A DNA stretch of 64,000 nucleotides, from assembly GCA_943914475.1 (NCBI GenBank), contig CALUCE010000001.1:141374-205373 (forward strand). Direction: 5' to 3'. Position 1 is the stretch's first letter, and each line of letters begins with the position of its first letter. Both the position numbers and the translations under genes were made by a program. The notes below the pieces were generated by a model, which saw only the letters and a program-made list of their open reading frames with translations, was not told the DNA's origin and did no database searches. This DNA is from an uncultured Anaerococcus sp. Lineage in GTDB: Bacteria; Bacillota; Clostridia; Tissierellales; Peptoniphilaceae. Positions 8,326 through 17,415 of this stretch are shown one piece after another.

Positions 8326-8714
8326 CCAGGGTAGAAGAAAGAGAATGGGTTTTTAAGATAATTTTTGGAGATCAATTCCAAAGCCTAGAAGATTTAAAAG
8401 AAGTTTTTGCCAACCACGATCTTGACTATGATGAGGACGGCTTTATATATAAGTCCTTATCTTCCTATCTAGAGAACAAGGAAGATATTGATCAAATACT
8501 TCTTTTAGAACTGGGTCAAAGCCCATTTGCTAGACTAAATAAATTAGATAAGTCAATCTTATCTTTATCCATAAATGAAATAAAGTATTTAGATATACCT
8601 ACCAGTGTTTCTATCAATGAAGCTGTTAACCTTTCAAAAAAATATTCAACTCAAGATGGATATAAGTACATCAATAGTGTATTGGGGTCTTTAGTTAAAA
8701 AAGGTAAGAAATGA
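8322..8714 (+). CDS. nusB: Transcription antitermination factor NusB
   Basis: A 130-residue all-helical RNA-binding protein that with NusE (S10) binds boxA and helps antiterminate rRNA operons. It begins MTRVEEREWVFKIIF, a variant of the usual R-x-x-RE-x-A-x-Q helix. Its C-terminal half has the conserved INEAVNLSKKYSTQDGYKYINSVLG pattern (about residues 95-120). The gene is coupled by ATGA overlaps on both sides, to the asp23-like gene and to xseA. Confidence 0.93.
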   Translation: MTRVEEREWVFKIIFGDQFQSLEDLKEVFANHDLDYDEDGFIYKSLSSYLENKEDIDQILLLELGQSPFARLNKLDKSILSLSINEIKYLDIPTSVSINEAVNLSKKYSTQDGYKYINSVLGSLVKKGKK

Positions 8715-9907
8715 GACGAGCCTTAACAGTTAAACAATTCAATGAATATATTAAGTCATCCTTAAAACATGACCCTATTTTCCAAAATGCCTATATAAAG
8801 GGACAGGTAGCAAACTATAGAACATCGCACAACCATTTATATTTTTCCCTAAAAGAAGGGGATGATATTATCGATTGTGTGATTTACTACTACCTGGACA
8901 AGGATATCAACACAAATTTTGAAACAGGTGATGAAATAGAAGTTTATGGAAATCTTCTTTTTAACAATTACTCTTCTAGAGTAGTAATAAATATTACTAA
9001 GATAGAAGAGTTTGGTATATCGGCTGACTACAAATTATTTTTAAAATTAAAAGAAAGTTTTCAAAAAAAAGGATACTTTGATCCTGAAAAGAAAAAAGAA
9101 ATTCCAAAACTTCCAAAAAATATCGGCCTTATCACATCCAAAGATGGGGCGGCAGTTGAAGATTATCTGAATGTAGTAAATCAAGTTCCAAACGATATCA
9201 CTATTTCTTTTTATCCAGTAAAGGTCCAAGGAACTAGTGCTGTTTATGAAATATTAAAAGCCCTAGATTATCTAGATAAGAAGTCCTTAGACCTCTTGGT
9301 TATAACAAGAGGTGGTGGATCCAAGGAAGATTTAAATGTTTTCAACAGTCCAGATATTATTGAGAAAGTTTATGAATTAAAAACCCCAATAATTTCAGCT
9401 ATAGGCCATAAGATTGACCAAACTTTGATAGACTTAGTAGCCGATTTAAGTCTGCAAACGCCAACAGAAGCAGCAAGTGTAACAGTTAGAAACTATACTT
9501 ACTTGATAAAGGATATAGAAAGTACTTACTTAAAAATTTTAAAAGCCTACAAGGATAGGTTTTACTTGTCAGAGATGAAGCTTTCTTTTTTGAAAAAAGA
9601 TCTCTACAAGTATGACCCTCACCGTTTGTTAGATGATAGACTTAAAGATTTAAATGAACTCAATAAGCTATTTGATAAAAAAATAAGGGAGAAGATAAGT
9701 AAGGAAGAAAATAAGCTTAAAATCTTAGAATTTAGATTAAAGTCTGCAAAGAAAATGCTTGATATGGAAAAAGTTAAGATAAAGATAAAAGACTTAGAAG
9801 GAAGGGAGATTTTCTCCAAGTATTCACTAGAGAAGGGACAAGATATAAAAATTGTCTTTAGTGATGGAGAACTTAAAGCTCAAATTAATGATGAATCAGA
9901 CATTTGA
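8711..9907 (+). CDS. xseA: Exodeoxyribonuclease VII large subunit
   Basis: A 398-residue catalytic subunit of ExoVII, which degrades single-stranded DNA from both ends to short oligonucleotides. The first ~100 residues form the OB-fold domain (VKQFNEYIKSSL, then VKGQ-like IKGQVANYR). The catalytic domain has ITRGGGSKEDL near residue 199 and ISAIGHKIDQTL near 229, both family signatures. A long coiled coil (about 260-350) binds the small subunit. The 3' end runs past the xseB start. The length is normal for Firmicutes. Confidence 0.96.
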   Translation: MRRALTVKQFNEYIKSSLKHDPIFQNAYIKGQVANYRTSHNHLYFSLKEGDDIIDCVIYYYLDKDINTNFETGDEIEVYGNLLFNNYSSRVVINITKIEEFGISADYKLFLKLKESFQKKGYFDPEKKKEIPKLPKNIGLITSKDGAAVEDYLNVVNQVPNDITISFYPVKVQGTSAVYEILKALDYLDKKSLDLLVITRGGGSKEDLNVFNSPDIIEKVYELKTPIISAIGHKIDQTLIDLVADLSLQTPTEAASVTVRNYTYLIKDIESTYLKILKAYKDRFYLSEMKLSFLKKDLYKYDPHRLLDDRLKDLNELNKLFDKKIREKISKEENKLKILEFRLKSAKKMLDMEKVKIKIKDLEGREIFSKYSLEKGQDIKIVFSDGELKAQINDESDI

Positions 9908-10085
9908 AGAAAACTATGAAAAATTAAAAAAGCTTTTAGATGATTTGGAAGATACCAAGGATAACCTTGATCAATCATTTAAAATTTATGATAAGGCTAA
10001 AGACTTATATAAGACATTAGAGATGCAACTTGAAGACTACAAGGCAAAAGTAGAGATTATAAGCGAGGATTCTACAGGTGAATAA
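9891..10085 (+). CDS. xseB: Exodeoxyribonuclease VII small subunit
   Basis: A 64-residue two-helix protein that decorates the coiled coil of XseA in the ExoVII complex. The conserved core is FEENYEKLKKLLDDLED and then LDQSFKIYDKAKDLYKTLE. I chose the ATG at 9891 (MNQTFEE), because family members start just before this helix; 9888 gives one more Met. An upstream TTG would only add residues overlapping xseA. The gene lies partly within the xseA 3' end and its own end overlaps the ispA start by 8 bases, giving a translationally coupled chain. Confidence 0.88.
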   Translation: MNQTFEENYEKLKKLLDDLEDTKDNLDQSFKIYDKAKDLYKTLEMQLEDYKAKVEIISEDSTGE

Positions 10086-10911
10086 AAAAGAATTTAAAGA
10101 TATTTTAAAGAAGGACAAGGAAATAATAGATAAAAAAATCAAAGAATTTTTCCATCCCCTTGAAAACAAACTAGACCAAGCAGTTTTCTACGCCATAGAT
10201 GGGGGTAAAAGAATTAGACCCATAGTATTTTTGGAAACTGCAAAGATGCTTAGGGGAGATGATTTTACTAAAGATGATTTAGATCTTGCTATTTCTTTGG
10301 AGATGATTCATGCTTATTCTTTAATTCATGACGATATGCCTTGTATGGATAATGACGACTACAGGAGAGGTAAGGAAACTGTCCACAAGAAATATGGGGA
10401 AGATATGGCCCTTTTGGCAGGAGATTATCTCTTAAATACAGCCTATGAAAACATATTAGATTTAGCTTCCAAAGATAAAAAAATAGGAAAAGCTGGAGCC
10501 TATATGGCAAAGTGTGCTGGTAAAGACGGAATGATAAAAGGCCAATACTATGATGTCTTTAAAGAAGAAAGCTATGATTTATCCTATGTACTTAAGGTAT
10601 ATGAAGGAAAAACAGGAGGACTATTTAAGGCAGCCTTGGTAGGTGCTGGACTATCCTTGGGAGAAGATAGTTCTACTATAGAGAAGCTAGAAAGATATGG
10701 TAAGTATCTGGGACTGTCATTCCAACTTCAAGATGATCTTTTGGATGGCAAAGACCAGGATGAATTAAATATTTTAAATGTGTTAGACGAAGATGAGGCA
10801 AAAAAATACCTACATAAGTTTAATCAAGAAGCAAAAGATGCAGTAAGTAATTTTGACAAAAATGATTTTCATATTTTTTTAATTGATTATTTGTCAACAA
10901 GAACTATTTAA
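10078..10911 (+). CDS. ispA: Polyprenyl (farnesyl/geranyl) diphosphate synthase
   Basis: A 277-residue trans-isoprenyl diphosphate synthase that condenses IPP with allylic diphosphates. The first Asp-rich motif is DDMPCMDNDD (about residues 81-90) and the second is QDDLLD (about 219-224). GGKRIRP near 43-49 binds IPP. The start is GTG, with GAGG nine bases upstream. The xseA-xseB-ispA order is standard, but dxs and the hemolysin-like tlyA that often follow are absent: argR comes next after 9 bases. Together with the ispH-S1 gene it suggests use of the MEP pathway. Confidence 0.93.
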   Translation: MNKKEFKDILKKDKEIIDKKIKEFFHPLENKLDQAVFYAIDGGKRIRPIVFLETAKMLRGDDFTKDDLDLAISLEMIHAYSLIHDDMPCMDNDDYRRGKETVHKKYGEDMALLAGDYLLNTAYENILDLASKDKKIGKAGAYMAKCAGKDGMIKGQYYDVFKEESYDLSYVLKVYEGKTGGLFKAALVGAGLSLGEDSSTIEKLERYGKYLGLSFQLQDDLLDGKDQDELNILNVLDEDEAKKYLHKFNQEAKDAVSNFDKNDFHIFLIDYLSTRTI

Positions 10912-10920
10912 GAGGATTAT

Positions 10921-11373
10921 ATGAAAAAATACACCAGACAGAGACTTATATTAGATATTATTCAAAACAACGAAGTAAAAACTCAAAGTCAATTATCAGA
11001 AATCCTTAGAGACCATGGGGTAGATGCAACACAAGCTACTATTTCTAGGGATATAAAAGAGTTAAGAATATCAAAAGTACAAACAGATGACTATGATTAT
11101 AGGTATACAGTTGTAGATACTGTTTATGACTCATTAAATGAGAGAATGGAAAAAATCTTTAAGGAATCTGTACTTTCTGTAGAAAAGTATCATTCCTTGA
11201 TTGTAGTAAAAACTATAGCCTATACAGCTGCTGTTTGTGGACAATACATTACTAATGCTAAGCTAGAAAATATTGGCGGCATAGTAACAGGATTAGATAC
11301 AATTTTTATCACCCCAATTAAATTAGAACACATAGAAGAAGTTGTTGAAGAGCTAAGGGATATGGTGAAATAA
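10921..11373 (+). CDS. argR: Arginine repressor ArgR
   Basis: A 150-residue ArgR/AhrC protein. The N-terminal winged helix has the recognition segment ATQATISRDIKELRI (about residues 37-51). The C-terminal domain, with the GxVCGDDT-like stretch here reading GGIVTGLDTIF, would bind arginine and form hexamers. ArgR represses arginine synthesis and activates catabolism in related species. It sits directly before recN, its usual neighbour in Firmicutes. No arginine genes are in this window, and I see no obvious ARG box beside the gene. Confidence 0.93.
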   Translation: MKKYTRQRLILDIIQNNEVKTQSQLSEILRDHGVDATQATISRDIKELRISKVQTDDYDYRYTVVDTVYDSLNERMEKIFKESVLSVEKYHSLIVVKTIAYTAAVCGQYITNAKLENIGGIVTGLDTIFITPIKLEHIEEVVEELRDMVK

Positions 11374-11375
11374 TA

Positions 11376-13064
11376 ATGTTATCAGAACTTTTTATAGATA
11401 ACTTTGTCATTATAAAAAGGCAACATATATTTTTTAAAGAAGGATTTAATGTTATAACTGGAGAAACTGGTTCGGGTAAATCCTTGATTTTGAATGCCAT
11501 AAACCTTCTTTTAGGTAAAAGAGCTGACAAGGATACTGTAGGAAAATTTTCTGATAAAACAATAGTGGAAGGAGTTTTTGAATTAAGTCCTTCTCAAAGA
11601 AAAAAACTTGAAGCAAAGGATATATCCTTTGATGATAATAAACTTATTATAACAAGAACCATAGGAAAGTTATCTTCATCGGTAAGGATTAATTCAAGAG
11701 TAGCCAATCTTTCCTTGGTTAAGGAAGTTACAGATAATCTTATAGATATCTATAAGCAGGGTGATTCTTCAAATTTTATGGACAAGAAGAATTATTTGGA
11801 TATAATAGATTCTTATAGTAGAGATAAAGAAACTCTAAGTCTTAGAAAAGAGATAAAAGAACTTTATGATGAAAAAAATAAGCTTATAGAAAGATTTGAA
11901 AAATTTGACCTTTCAGATGAAGAAGTCCAAAGAGAAAAAGAGCTTATTAACTATCAAATTGAAGATATTAGTGAGATAGACCTTGATACTATAGATGAAG
12001 AGGCCATAGATAGAGAGTATAAAAAACTTAATAACGTAACAGAGATTAAAGAGTCTATGGAAAAAATGACAGAACTTATATCTTCTATGGATTATGATTC
12101 TCTAACTGTTACTAGTCTCTTATCAGAAGTAGACTATGAGCTATCGAAATACTCTGACTATGATGAGGATACCAAAGACCTATATGAAAGACTTACCAAT
12201 ATATCCGATGAAGTTGATGAATTTTATAGAGATTTGGATACCTATAAACAAGGGCTTGATCAAGATCCGGAAAGACTATATCAGCTAGAGATGCTAACAC
12301 AAAAGATTTTTGATCTTAAAAGAAAGTACGGCAACTCCATTGATGATATTAAAACTTATTATGAATCTATACTTAAAAGACTTGATGAGCTTGACGAGCT
12401 TATAGACTTAAAGACTAATATTAATGAAAAGATAGCTGATCTTGACAAAAAGCTTTATGCGAAAAGTAAGGCCTTGCATGAAATAAGAGTAAAGAAAAGT
12501 AAGCTACTTGAAGAAGAGATAAAAAATGAAATCCAGTCATTAAACATAGTAAACGGTAAATTTAAAATTTCCTTTAAGGAAAGTCCTAAGCCTGGGCCAA
12601 AAGGTTTTGATGATTTAGATTTTTTAATTAGGACAAACAAGGGTGAAGATTTAAAAAGTCTTTCAAAAACTGCTTCGGGAGGAGAAATTTCAAGAATTAT
12701 GCTCTCCTTCAAAAATGTTTTTGCAGATTATGATGATATAGATACCTTGATATTTGATGAAATAGATGCTGGTATATCTGGTAGGACTGCTCAGATAGTT
12801 GGGGAGAAAATCTTAGACTTATCCCAAAGACGACAAGTCATATCTGTAAGTCACTTGCCACAAATAGCCACCCTATCAAATAATCATATCCTAATATCGA
12901 AAAAAGATCTTGATAAGTATACCATAAGTGAACAAGAAAGCCTTAGTGGTAAAAAGAGAATAGACGAAATAGCCAGGCTAATAGGAGGAGTAGATATTAC
13001 TCCAACAACTATAAAATCAGCCAAAGAAATGCTAGAAATGGCGGAGGAGTTAAAGCATGGATAA
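11376..13064 (+). CDS. recN: DNA repair protein RecN
   Basis: A 562-residue SMC-like ATPase that acts early in double-strand break repair. Walker A is GETGSGKSL (about residues 27-35), the ABC-type signature is ASGGEISRIML (about 432-442), and Walker B is LIFDEIDAGISG (about 458-469). Between them runs the long coiled coil characteristic of RecN. It begins two bases after the argR stop and ends overlapping the Nudix gene by 8 bases. The length agrees with the family. Confidence 0.97.
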   Translation: MLSELFIDNFVIIKRQHIFFKEGFNVITGETGSGKSLILNAINLLLGKRADKDTVGKFSDKTIVEGVFELSPSQRKKLEAKDISFDDNKLIITRTIGKLSSSVRINSRVANLSLVKEVTDNLIDIYKQGDSSNFMDKKNYLDIIDSYSRDKETLSLRKEIKELYDEKNKLIERFEKFDLSDEEVQREKELINYQIEDISEIDLDTIDEEAIDREYKKLNNVTEIKESMEKMTELISSMDYDSLTVTSLLSEVDYELSKYSDYDEDTKDLYERLTNISDEVDEFYRDLDTYKQGLDQDPERLYQLEMLTQKIFDLKRKYGNSIDDIKTYYESILKRLDELDELIDLKTNINEKIADLDKKLYAKSKALHEIRVKKSKLLEEEIKNEIQSLNIVNGKFKISFKESPKPGPKGFDDLDFLIRTNKGEDLKSLSKTASGGEISRIMLSFKNVFADYDDIDTLIFDEIDAGISGRTAQIVGEKILDLSQRRQVISVSHLPQIATLSNNHILISKKDLDKYTISEQESLSGKKRIDEIARLIGGVDITPTTIKSAKEMLEMAEELKHG

Positions 13065-13623
13065 GAATATGGATTCTTATGAGACAACAATTAAATCTGA
13101 ACAAATATACGACGGTAAAATTTTAAGTTTAAAGGTTGATACTGTAGAATTACCAGACAAAAAATATTCTAAAAGAGAAATTGTAGAACATAAAAAAGGT
13201 GTTGGTATAATAGCCTTTGATGGAGAAGATTCTTTATACCTGGTAAGACAATACAGGAAAGCTATAGATACCTATACTCTAGAAATACCTGCAGGCCTTG
13301 TAGACGCCAATGAAGTGCCTATAGACGCTGCTAAAAGAGAATTACAAGAAGAAATAGGATTTTTCCCAGAAGATATAGAATATCTATTTGATATGCACTC
13401 ATCTCCTGGCTTTACCAATGATAAATTATCATTTTTCATAGCCAAGGACTTGAGAGAGTCAGAACTAGAACAAGATGAGGATGAATTTGTAGAAAGATTG
13501 TCCTATAAGATTGATGACTTGTTTAACATGGTTCAAAATGGGGAAATAACTGATGCAAAAACTATCATAGGCATAATGTATGCTATGAAGATTAGAAATG
13601 AAAACAATGAAGCTAAAGATTGA
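13057..13623 (+). CDS. nudF: Nudix hydrolase, ADP-ribose pyrophosphatase type (NudF)
   Basis: A 188-residue Nudix protein whose Nudix box starts at G-L-V-D-A-N-E and continues RELQEEIGF (about residues 86-108). The upstream segment VRQYRKAIDTYTLEIPAG is typical of ADP-ribose pyrophosphatases, which hydrolyse ADP-ribose to AMP and ribose 5-phosphate. A strong GGAGG lies before the ATG at 13057, inside the recN 3' end. The end overlaps the scpA start. The ADP-ribose specificity is inferred from family resemblance. Confidence 0.9.
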   Translation: MDKNMDSYETTIKSEQIYDGKILSLKVDTVELPDKKYSKREIVEHKKGVGIIAFDGEDSLYLVRQYRKAIDTYTLEIPAGLVDANEVPIDAAKRELQEEIGFFPEDIEYLFDMHSSPGFTNDKLSFFIAKDLRESELEQDEDEFVERLSYKIDDLFNMVQNGEITDAKTIIGIMYAMKIRNENNEAKD

Positions 13624-14296
13624 TATAGAATCCTATACAGGTCCCTTTGATGTTTTACTAAGACTAATAGAAAAACAAAAACTTGATATCTATGATATAA
13701 ATATAGAAGATATAACTGCTCCTTATCTCGAAGAAATTAGGAAAATGGATATACCCCTCGATGAGCTAAGTGAGTTTATTTACATATCTTCTATTTTGCT
13801 TGCAATAAAGTCAAACAAGCTCTTACCTAAGGAAGAAGAGGATGACTTAGAAGAAGACTTGATTAAGTATTTGATAGAGTATAAAAAGATTAAGTCAGTT
13901 CAAAAAGACTTTAAAAAGCTTGAGGAAGAAGGGAAAAAATACTTCTCCAAATACCAAGAAGATCTATCAAAATTTTCTGGAGAAGAAGAGCTTATAGCCC
14001 AAGATGTAGAAATCTTGTCCCAAGAGTTTGAAAAACTAATGGCAAATATTTTAGATAAGCCCGAAAAAAATCAAGTTATTACACAGATTAAAGAACTTGA
14101 TGTAAATGATTATGTTGAAAAAATAAGAAAAACCCTAAATTTTTCTACATCAATAAAACTTGAAGCCATAACAAAAGAAATAAAGGATAAGAAAGCCTGT
14201 ATAGCAACTTTTCTAGCTCTTTTGGAAATGGTTAGAACCAGGGAGATTTTTCTAAAAGCTATTGGAGAGAATTCCTTTGCTATTGAAAAGAGGTAA
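13607..14296 (+). CDS. scpA: Segregation and condensation protein A
   Basis: The ScpA kleisin bridges the heads of the SMC dimer and binds ScpB in the condensin complex for chromosome segregation. The N-terminus reads KIDIESYTGPFDVLLRLIEK, the kleisin helix signature, and the C-terminus ends in a winged helix that contacts the SMC head. I prefer the ATG at 13607 (MKLKID), since this matches the usual start; an ATG three codons upstream (13598) is possible. The gene overlaps the Nudix gene and lies two bases before scpB. The 229-residue length is normal. Confidence 0.94.
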   Translation: MKLKIDIESYTGPFDVLLRLIEKQKLDIYDINIEDITAPYLEEIRKMDIPLDELSEFIYISSILLAIKSNKLLPKEEEDDLEEDLIKYLIEYKKIKSVQKDFKKLEEEGKKYFSKYQEDLSKFSGEEELIAQDVEILSQEFEKLMANILDKPEKNQVITQIKELDVNDYVEKIRKTLNFSTSIKLEAITKEIKDKKACIATFLALLEMVRTREIFLKAIGENSFAIEKR

Positions 14297-14298
14297 AG

Positions 14299-14847
14299 AT
14301 GGATAAAGAGCATTTAAAAGGAATTATAGAAGAAATTTTATACATATGGGCTGAACCCATAGACCTAGATGATTTGTCAAAAATTATCTTTGATTATGAT
14401 AAAAAAGACATAAAAACAGCCTTGGAAGAGATGATAGAAGAAAGAAACTCAAAGTCTTCAGGCTTACTTATAAAGTCTTTTGATAAGAGATATCTTTTTG
14501 TGACAAGAAAAGACCACGAAAAATACTTAGAAAAGCTTGTAAAGTCATCTCCCAAAAAACTATCCAACTCATCTTTAGAAACTCTTTCTATCATTGCCTA
14601 CAAGCAACCAATAACAAGGGCAGAAATTGATAAGATAAGGGGAATGAATTCCCAATCAACCCTGGATTCACTCTTATCCAAGGGTCTTATTAAGGAAAAC
14701 GGCAGACTGGATAAGATTGGAAAGCCAATTATTTATGTAACTACCAATCAATTTTTGAGGTATTTTGATATAGAAAGCTTGGAAGACCTTCCAGAAATTG
14801 AATATATGGATTCTTTGGAAGAAGAGGATATCAATGAGGATCAATAA
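14299..14847 (+). CDS. scpB: Segregation and condensation protein B
   Basis: A 182-residue double winged-helix protein, dimeric partner of ScpA in the SMC condensin complex. It has the ScpB start HLKGIIEEILYIWAEP and the family signature LETLSIIAYKQPITRAEID (about residues 93-111) followed by IRGMNS. It follows scpA by two bases, and its 3' end overlaps the pseudouridine synthase start at 14834. An acidic C-terminal tail (SLEEEDINEDQ) is typical. Confidence 0.95.
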   Translation: MDKEHLKGIIEEILYIWAEPIDLDDLSKIIFDYDKKDIKTALEEMIEERNSKSSGLLIKSFDKRYLFVTRKDHEKYLEKLVKSSPKKLSNSSLETLSIIAYKQPITRAEIDKIRGMNSQSTLDSLLSKGLIKENGRLDKIGKPIIYVTTNQFLRYFDIESLEDLPEIEYMDSLEEEDINEDQ

Positions 14848-15523
14848 GTTTATAGCCCATGCTGGAATCTGTTCTAGACGTAAGGCAGATGACTTAATAA
14901 AAGAAAAAAGAGTTAGAGTCAATGGTAAGCTAGTGGAAGACTTTTCCTTAAAAGTATCTAAGGATGATAAAATAGAAGTAGATGGAAAGACAATTGAAAT
15001 AGAAGATAAGTTCTACTACAAGCTAAATAAGCCTGTAGGCTATATTAGTTCAAACTATGACCCTCACAATGAAAATGACCTTGAAAAGTTAGTAAAACTT
15101 GATAGGAGATTCTTTTGTGCTGGCAGGCTAGATATGGATAGTCATGGCCTTATGCTTATTACCAATGATGGAGATCTTGTAAATAGGTTAATCCATCCAC
15201 GCTTTGAAGTAAAAAAAGAATATATAGTAAAAGTTGATAGACCTTTAAGTAAAAAACAAGAAGAAGATTTTCTAAAACCCATAGACCTAGGTGATAATGA
15301 AGTGGCAAGAGGCCAAGATTTAAAAGCTTTGGCAAAGGATACTTATAGGGTAATAATCCACCAAGGCTATAATAGGCAGATAAGAAGGATGTTTGCACAT
15401 TTCTCTTCACAAGTTATAGACTTAAAAAGAGTAAGGATAGGAGAAATTAAGCTTGGAGATTTAAAAGAAGCTTCCTATAAAGCCTTGGATGATAAGGAGA
15501 TGGAATTTCTTAAGAAACTTTAA
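14834..15523 (+). CDS. rluB: 23S rRNA pseudouridine synthase, RluB/RsuA family
   Basis: A 229-residue pseudouridine synthase. An S4 RNA-binding domain occupies the first ~60 residues (MRINKFIAHAGICSRRKAD). The catalytic motif GRLDMDSHGLMLITNDG carries the essential Asp, near residue 100. I chose the ATG at 14834, preceded by GAGG, because the S4 domain begins there; an upstream in-frame ATG at 14798 would add residues lying within scpB. scpA-scpB-rluB is a standard Firmicutes order. The target base (U2605 for RluB) is inferred from synteny. Confidence 0.92.
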   Translation: MRINKFIAHAGICSRRKADDLIKEKRVRVNGKLVEDFSLKVSKDDKIEVDGKTIEIEDKFYYKLNKPVGYISSNYDPHNENDLEKLVKLDRRFFCAGRLDMDSHGLMLITNDGDLVNRLIHPRFEVKKEYIVKVDRPLSKKQEEDFLKPIDLGDNEVARGQDLKALAKDTYRVIIHQGYNRQIRRMFAHFSSQVIDLKRVRIGEIKLGDLKEASYKALDDKEMEFLKKL

Positions 15524-15544
15524 GAAGAAAAACAAGAGGATAAA

Positions 15545-16765
15545 ATGACAAAAATAGCAGTAATAGGAGGCGGACCTGGTGGAGCTTTTGCAGCAATAAA
15601 TGCAAAAAATGATACTAACCAGGTATGCCTTTTTGAAAAAAATGAAAAATTAGGAAAGAAATTATATATAACAGGTAAGGGCAGGTGTAATATTACCAAT
15701 GCTAAAATTTATGATGAGTTTCTAGCTAATATTCCTGTAAACCAGAAATTCCTTTATTCTTCCTTTAGCAAATTTGACAATTATTCTCTTATGGACTATT
15801 GCGAAGATTATGGACTAAAGCTTGAAATTCAAAGAGGTGATAGGGTCTTTCCAAAAAGTGAGAAGTCATCTGATGTTATTAAGTTTTTAGAAGAAAGGCT
15901 AAAAGAGAAAAATGTAGAAGTAAAGTATAGGGAAGAAGTAAAAAGCATTTATAAAAAAGAAGATGTTTTTTATATAAAAACCAACAAGGACTCCTATAGT
16001 TTTGATAAGGTTGTTATAGGAACTGGTGGTATTTCCTACCCACTTACAGGTTCAACAGGCGATGGCTATAAATTTGGTCAAAAGTTTGGTCATCAAGTAG
16101 TTGACCCAGTACCAGGACTTTGCCCTATAAGGATAAAAGATAAGGATACAGACTCGCTTGAAGGTATATCCTTAAAAAATATTAGCCTTCATGTAAAAAC
16201 TAAGGACAAAGACTTAGAGGAGTTTGGAGATTTACTTTTTGCAAAAAAATCCATATCTGGTCCTGTCGTCTTGACTATGTCATCAAGGATAAATAGACTT
16301 GAGCCAACAGATATGTATATAGACTTAAAGCCTGCCCTAAGCTTTGAAAAACTTGATAAAAGGATAATCAGAGACTTTGATAAAGATCCTAACCTTGATA
16401 TATCTAATAACTTAAAGAAACTACTTTTAAATGCCTTTATTCCTATTATATTATCTAGATCAGCTATACCAAGCCATAAAAAATGCCACCAAATAACCAA
16501 GGAAGAAAGAGAAGCTCTTGTTAAAAATATAAAAGAGTTTAAGCTAAAATATGATGGACTAGATAAGATATCAAGAGCTGTTGTAACATCTGGAGGCATA
16601 GATTTAAAAGAGATTGATCCTAAAACCATGGAATCAAAACTTGTAGAAGGCCTATACTTTGTGGGTGAAGTTTTGGATATAGATGGCTTTACTGGTGGTT
16701 TTAACTTACAAATAGCTTTCACAACTGCCTTTGCTTGTGGAAGTTCTTTAAAGGAGTTTTCATGA
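15545..16765 (+). CDS. HI0933/YhiN-family flavoprotein (FAD-dependent oxidoreductase)
   Basis: A 406-residue FAD-binding protein with the N-terminal Rossmann motif GGGPGGAFAA (about residues 8-17). The family marker GKGRCNITN is near 42-50 and the C-terminal GFTGGFNLQIAFTTAFACG closes the FAD site. Members are annotated as aminoacetone oxidases or of unknown function; the substrate is not known here. It lies between rluB and cmk and overlaps cmk by four bases (ATGA), a frequent arrangement. No membrane segments are seen. Confidence 0.88.
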   Translation: MTKIAVIGGGPGGAFAAINAKNDTNQVCLFEKNEKLGKKLYITGKGRCNITNAKIYDEFLANIPVNQKFLYSSFSKFDNYSLMDYCEDYGLKLEIQRGDRVFPKSEKSSDVIKFLEERLKEKNVEVKYREEVKSIYKKEDVFYIKTNKDSYSFDKVVIGTGGISYPLTGSTGDGYKFGQKFGHQVVDPVPGLCPIRIKDKDTDSLEGISLKNISLHVKTKDKDLEEFGDLLFAKKSISGPVVLTMSSRINRLEPTDMYIDLKPALSFEKLDKRIIRDFDKDPNLDISNNLKKLLLNAFIPIILSRSAIPSHKKCHQITKEEREALVKNIKEFKLKYDGLDKISRAVVTSGGIDLKEIDPKTMESKLVEGLYFVGEVLDIDGFTGGFNLQIAFTTAFACGSSLKEFS

Positions 16766-17415
16766 AAGAAAAATATATTATAGCAGTCGATGGACCTAGT
16801 TCTTCTGGAAAATCTACTGTTGCTAAAAAACTAGCAGAAAAATTAAATATAGAATACCTAAATACAGGGTCTATGTACAGGGCTGTGACCAAATATTTCT
16901 TGGATAAGGGAATAAAAGAAGGAGATCCTATAGACTTAACAAAGATATTTGATCAAATAAAGATTGTTTTTGATAATAATAGGATATATTTAAATGGCCA
17001 AGATGTATCTGATGAAATAAGAAATGACCTAGTTACAAAAAATGTATCCTGGGTTTCATCTATAAAAGAAGTTAGGGAATTTTTAGTTCACAGTCAAAGA
17101 GAAATTGCTAAAGACACTTCCTTTATCCTAGATGGTAGGGATATAGGTACAGTTGTTTTTCCAAATGCCAAGTATAAGTTTTACCTAACAGCGAGCCCAA
17201 GAGTTAGGGCTAAAAGAAGGTTTGACCAAGGCGAGATAGATAAGAGCCTAGATGAGATAGAAAAAGACATAATAAGAAGAGATGACTACGATTCAAATAG
17301 AAAAGTCTCACCCTTAAAAAAGGCCCAAGATGCTATAGAGATTGATAATTCAAATCTAAATATAGAAGAGACTATAGACTTGATTATAAGGAAAATGGAA
17401 GAAGATGTTATATAA
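16762..17415 (+). CDS. cmk: Cytidylate kinase
   Basis: A 217-residue kinase that phosphorylates CMP and dCMP. The P-loop is GPSSSGKST (residues 11-19), followed by the conserved LNTGSMYRAVT (about 33-43) and the lid DGRDIGTVVFPNA. I chose the ATG at 16762 with AAGGAG upstream; an in-frame upstream start would extend into the preceding gene without homology. It overlaps the plsC start by 11 bases. The cmk-plsC-ispH/S1 order is common in Clostridia. Confidence 0.95.
   Translation: MKEKYIIAVDGPSSSGKSTVAKKLAEKLNIEYLNTGSMYRAVTKYFLDKGIKEGDPIDLTKIFDQIKIVFDNNRIYLNGQDVSDEIRNDLVTKNVSWVSSIKEVREFLVHSQREIAKDTSFILDGRDIGTVVFPNAKYKFYLTASPRVRAKRRFDQGEIDKSLDEIEKDIIRRDDYDSNRKVSPLKKAQDAIEIDNSNLNIEETIDLIIRKMEEDVI

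Noticed and set aside
16189..16722. A 177-codon open frame antisense to the HI0933-family gene
   Set aside because: It is low-complexity (Ser, Leu, Ile), without signals, and is a by-product of AT-rich codons in the real gene.
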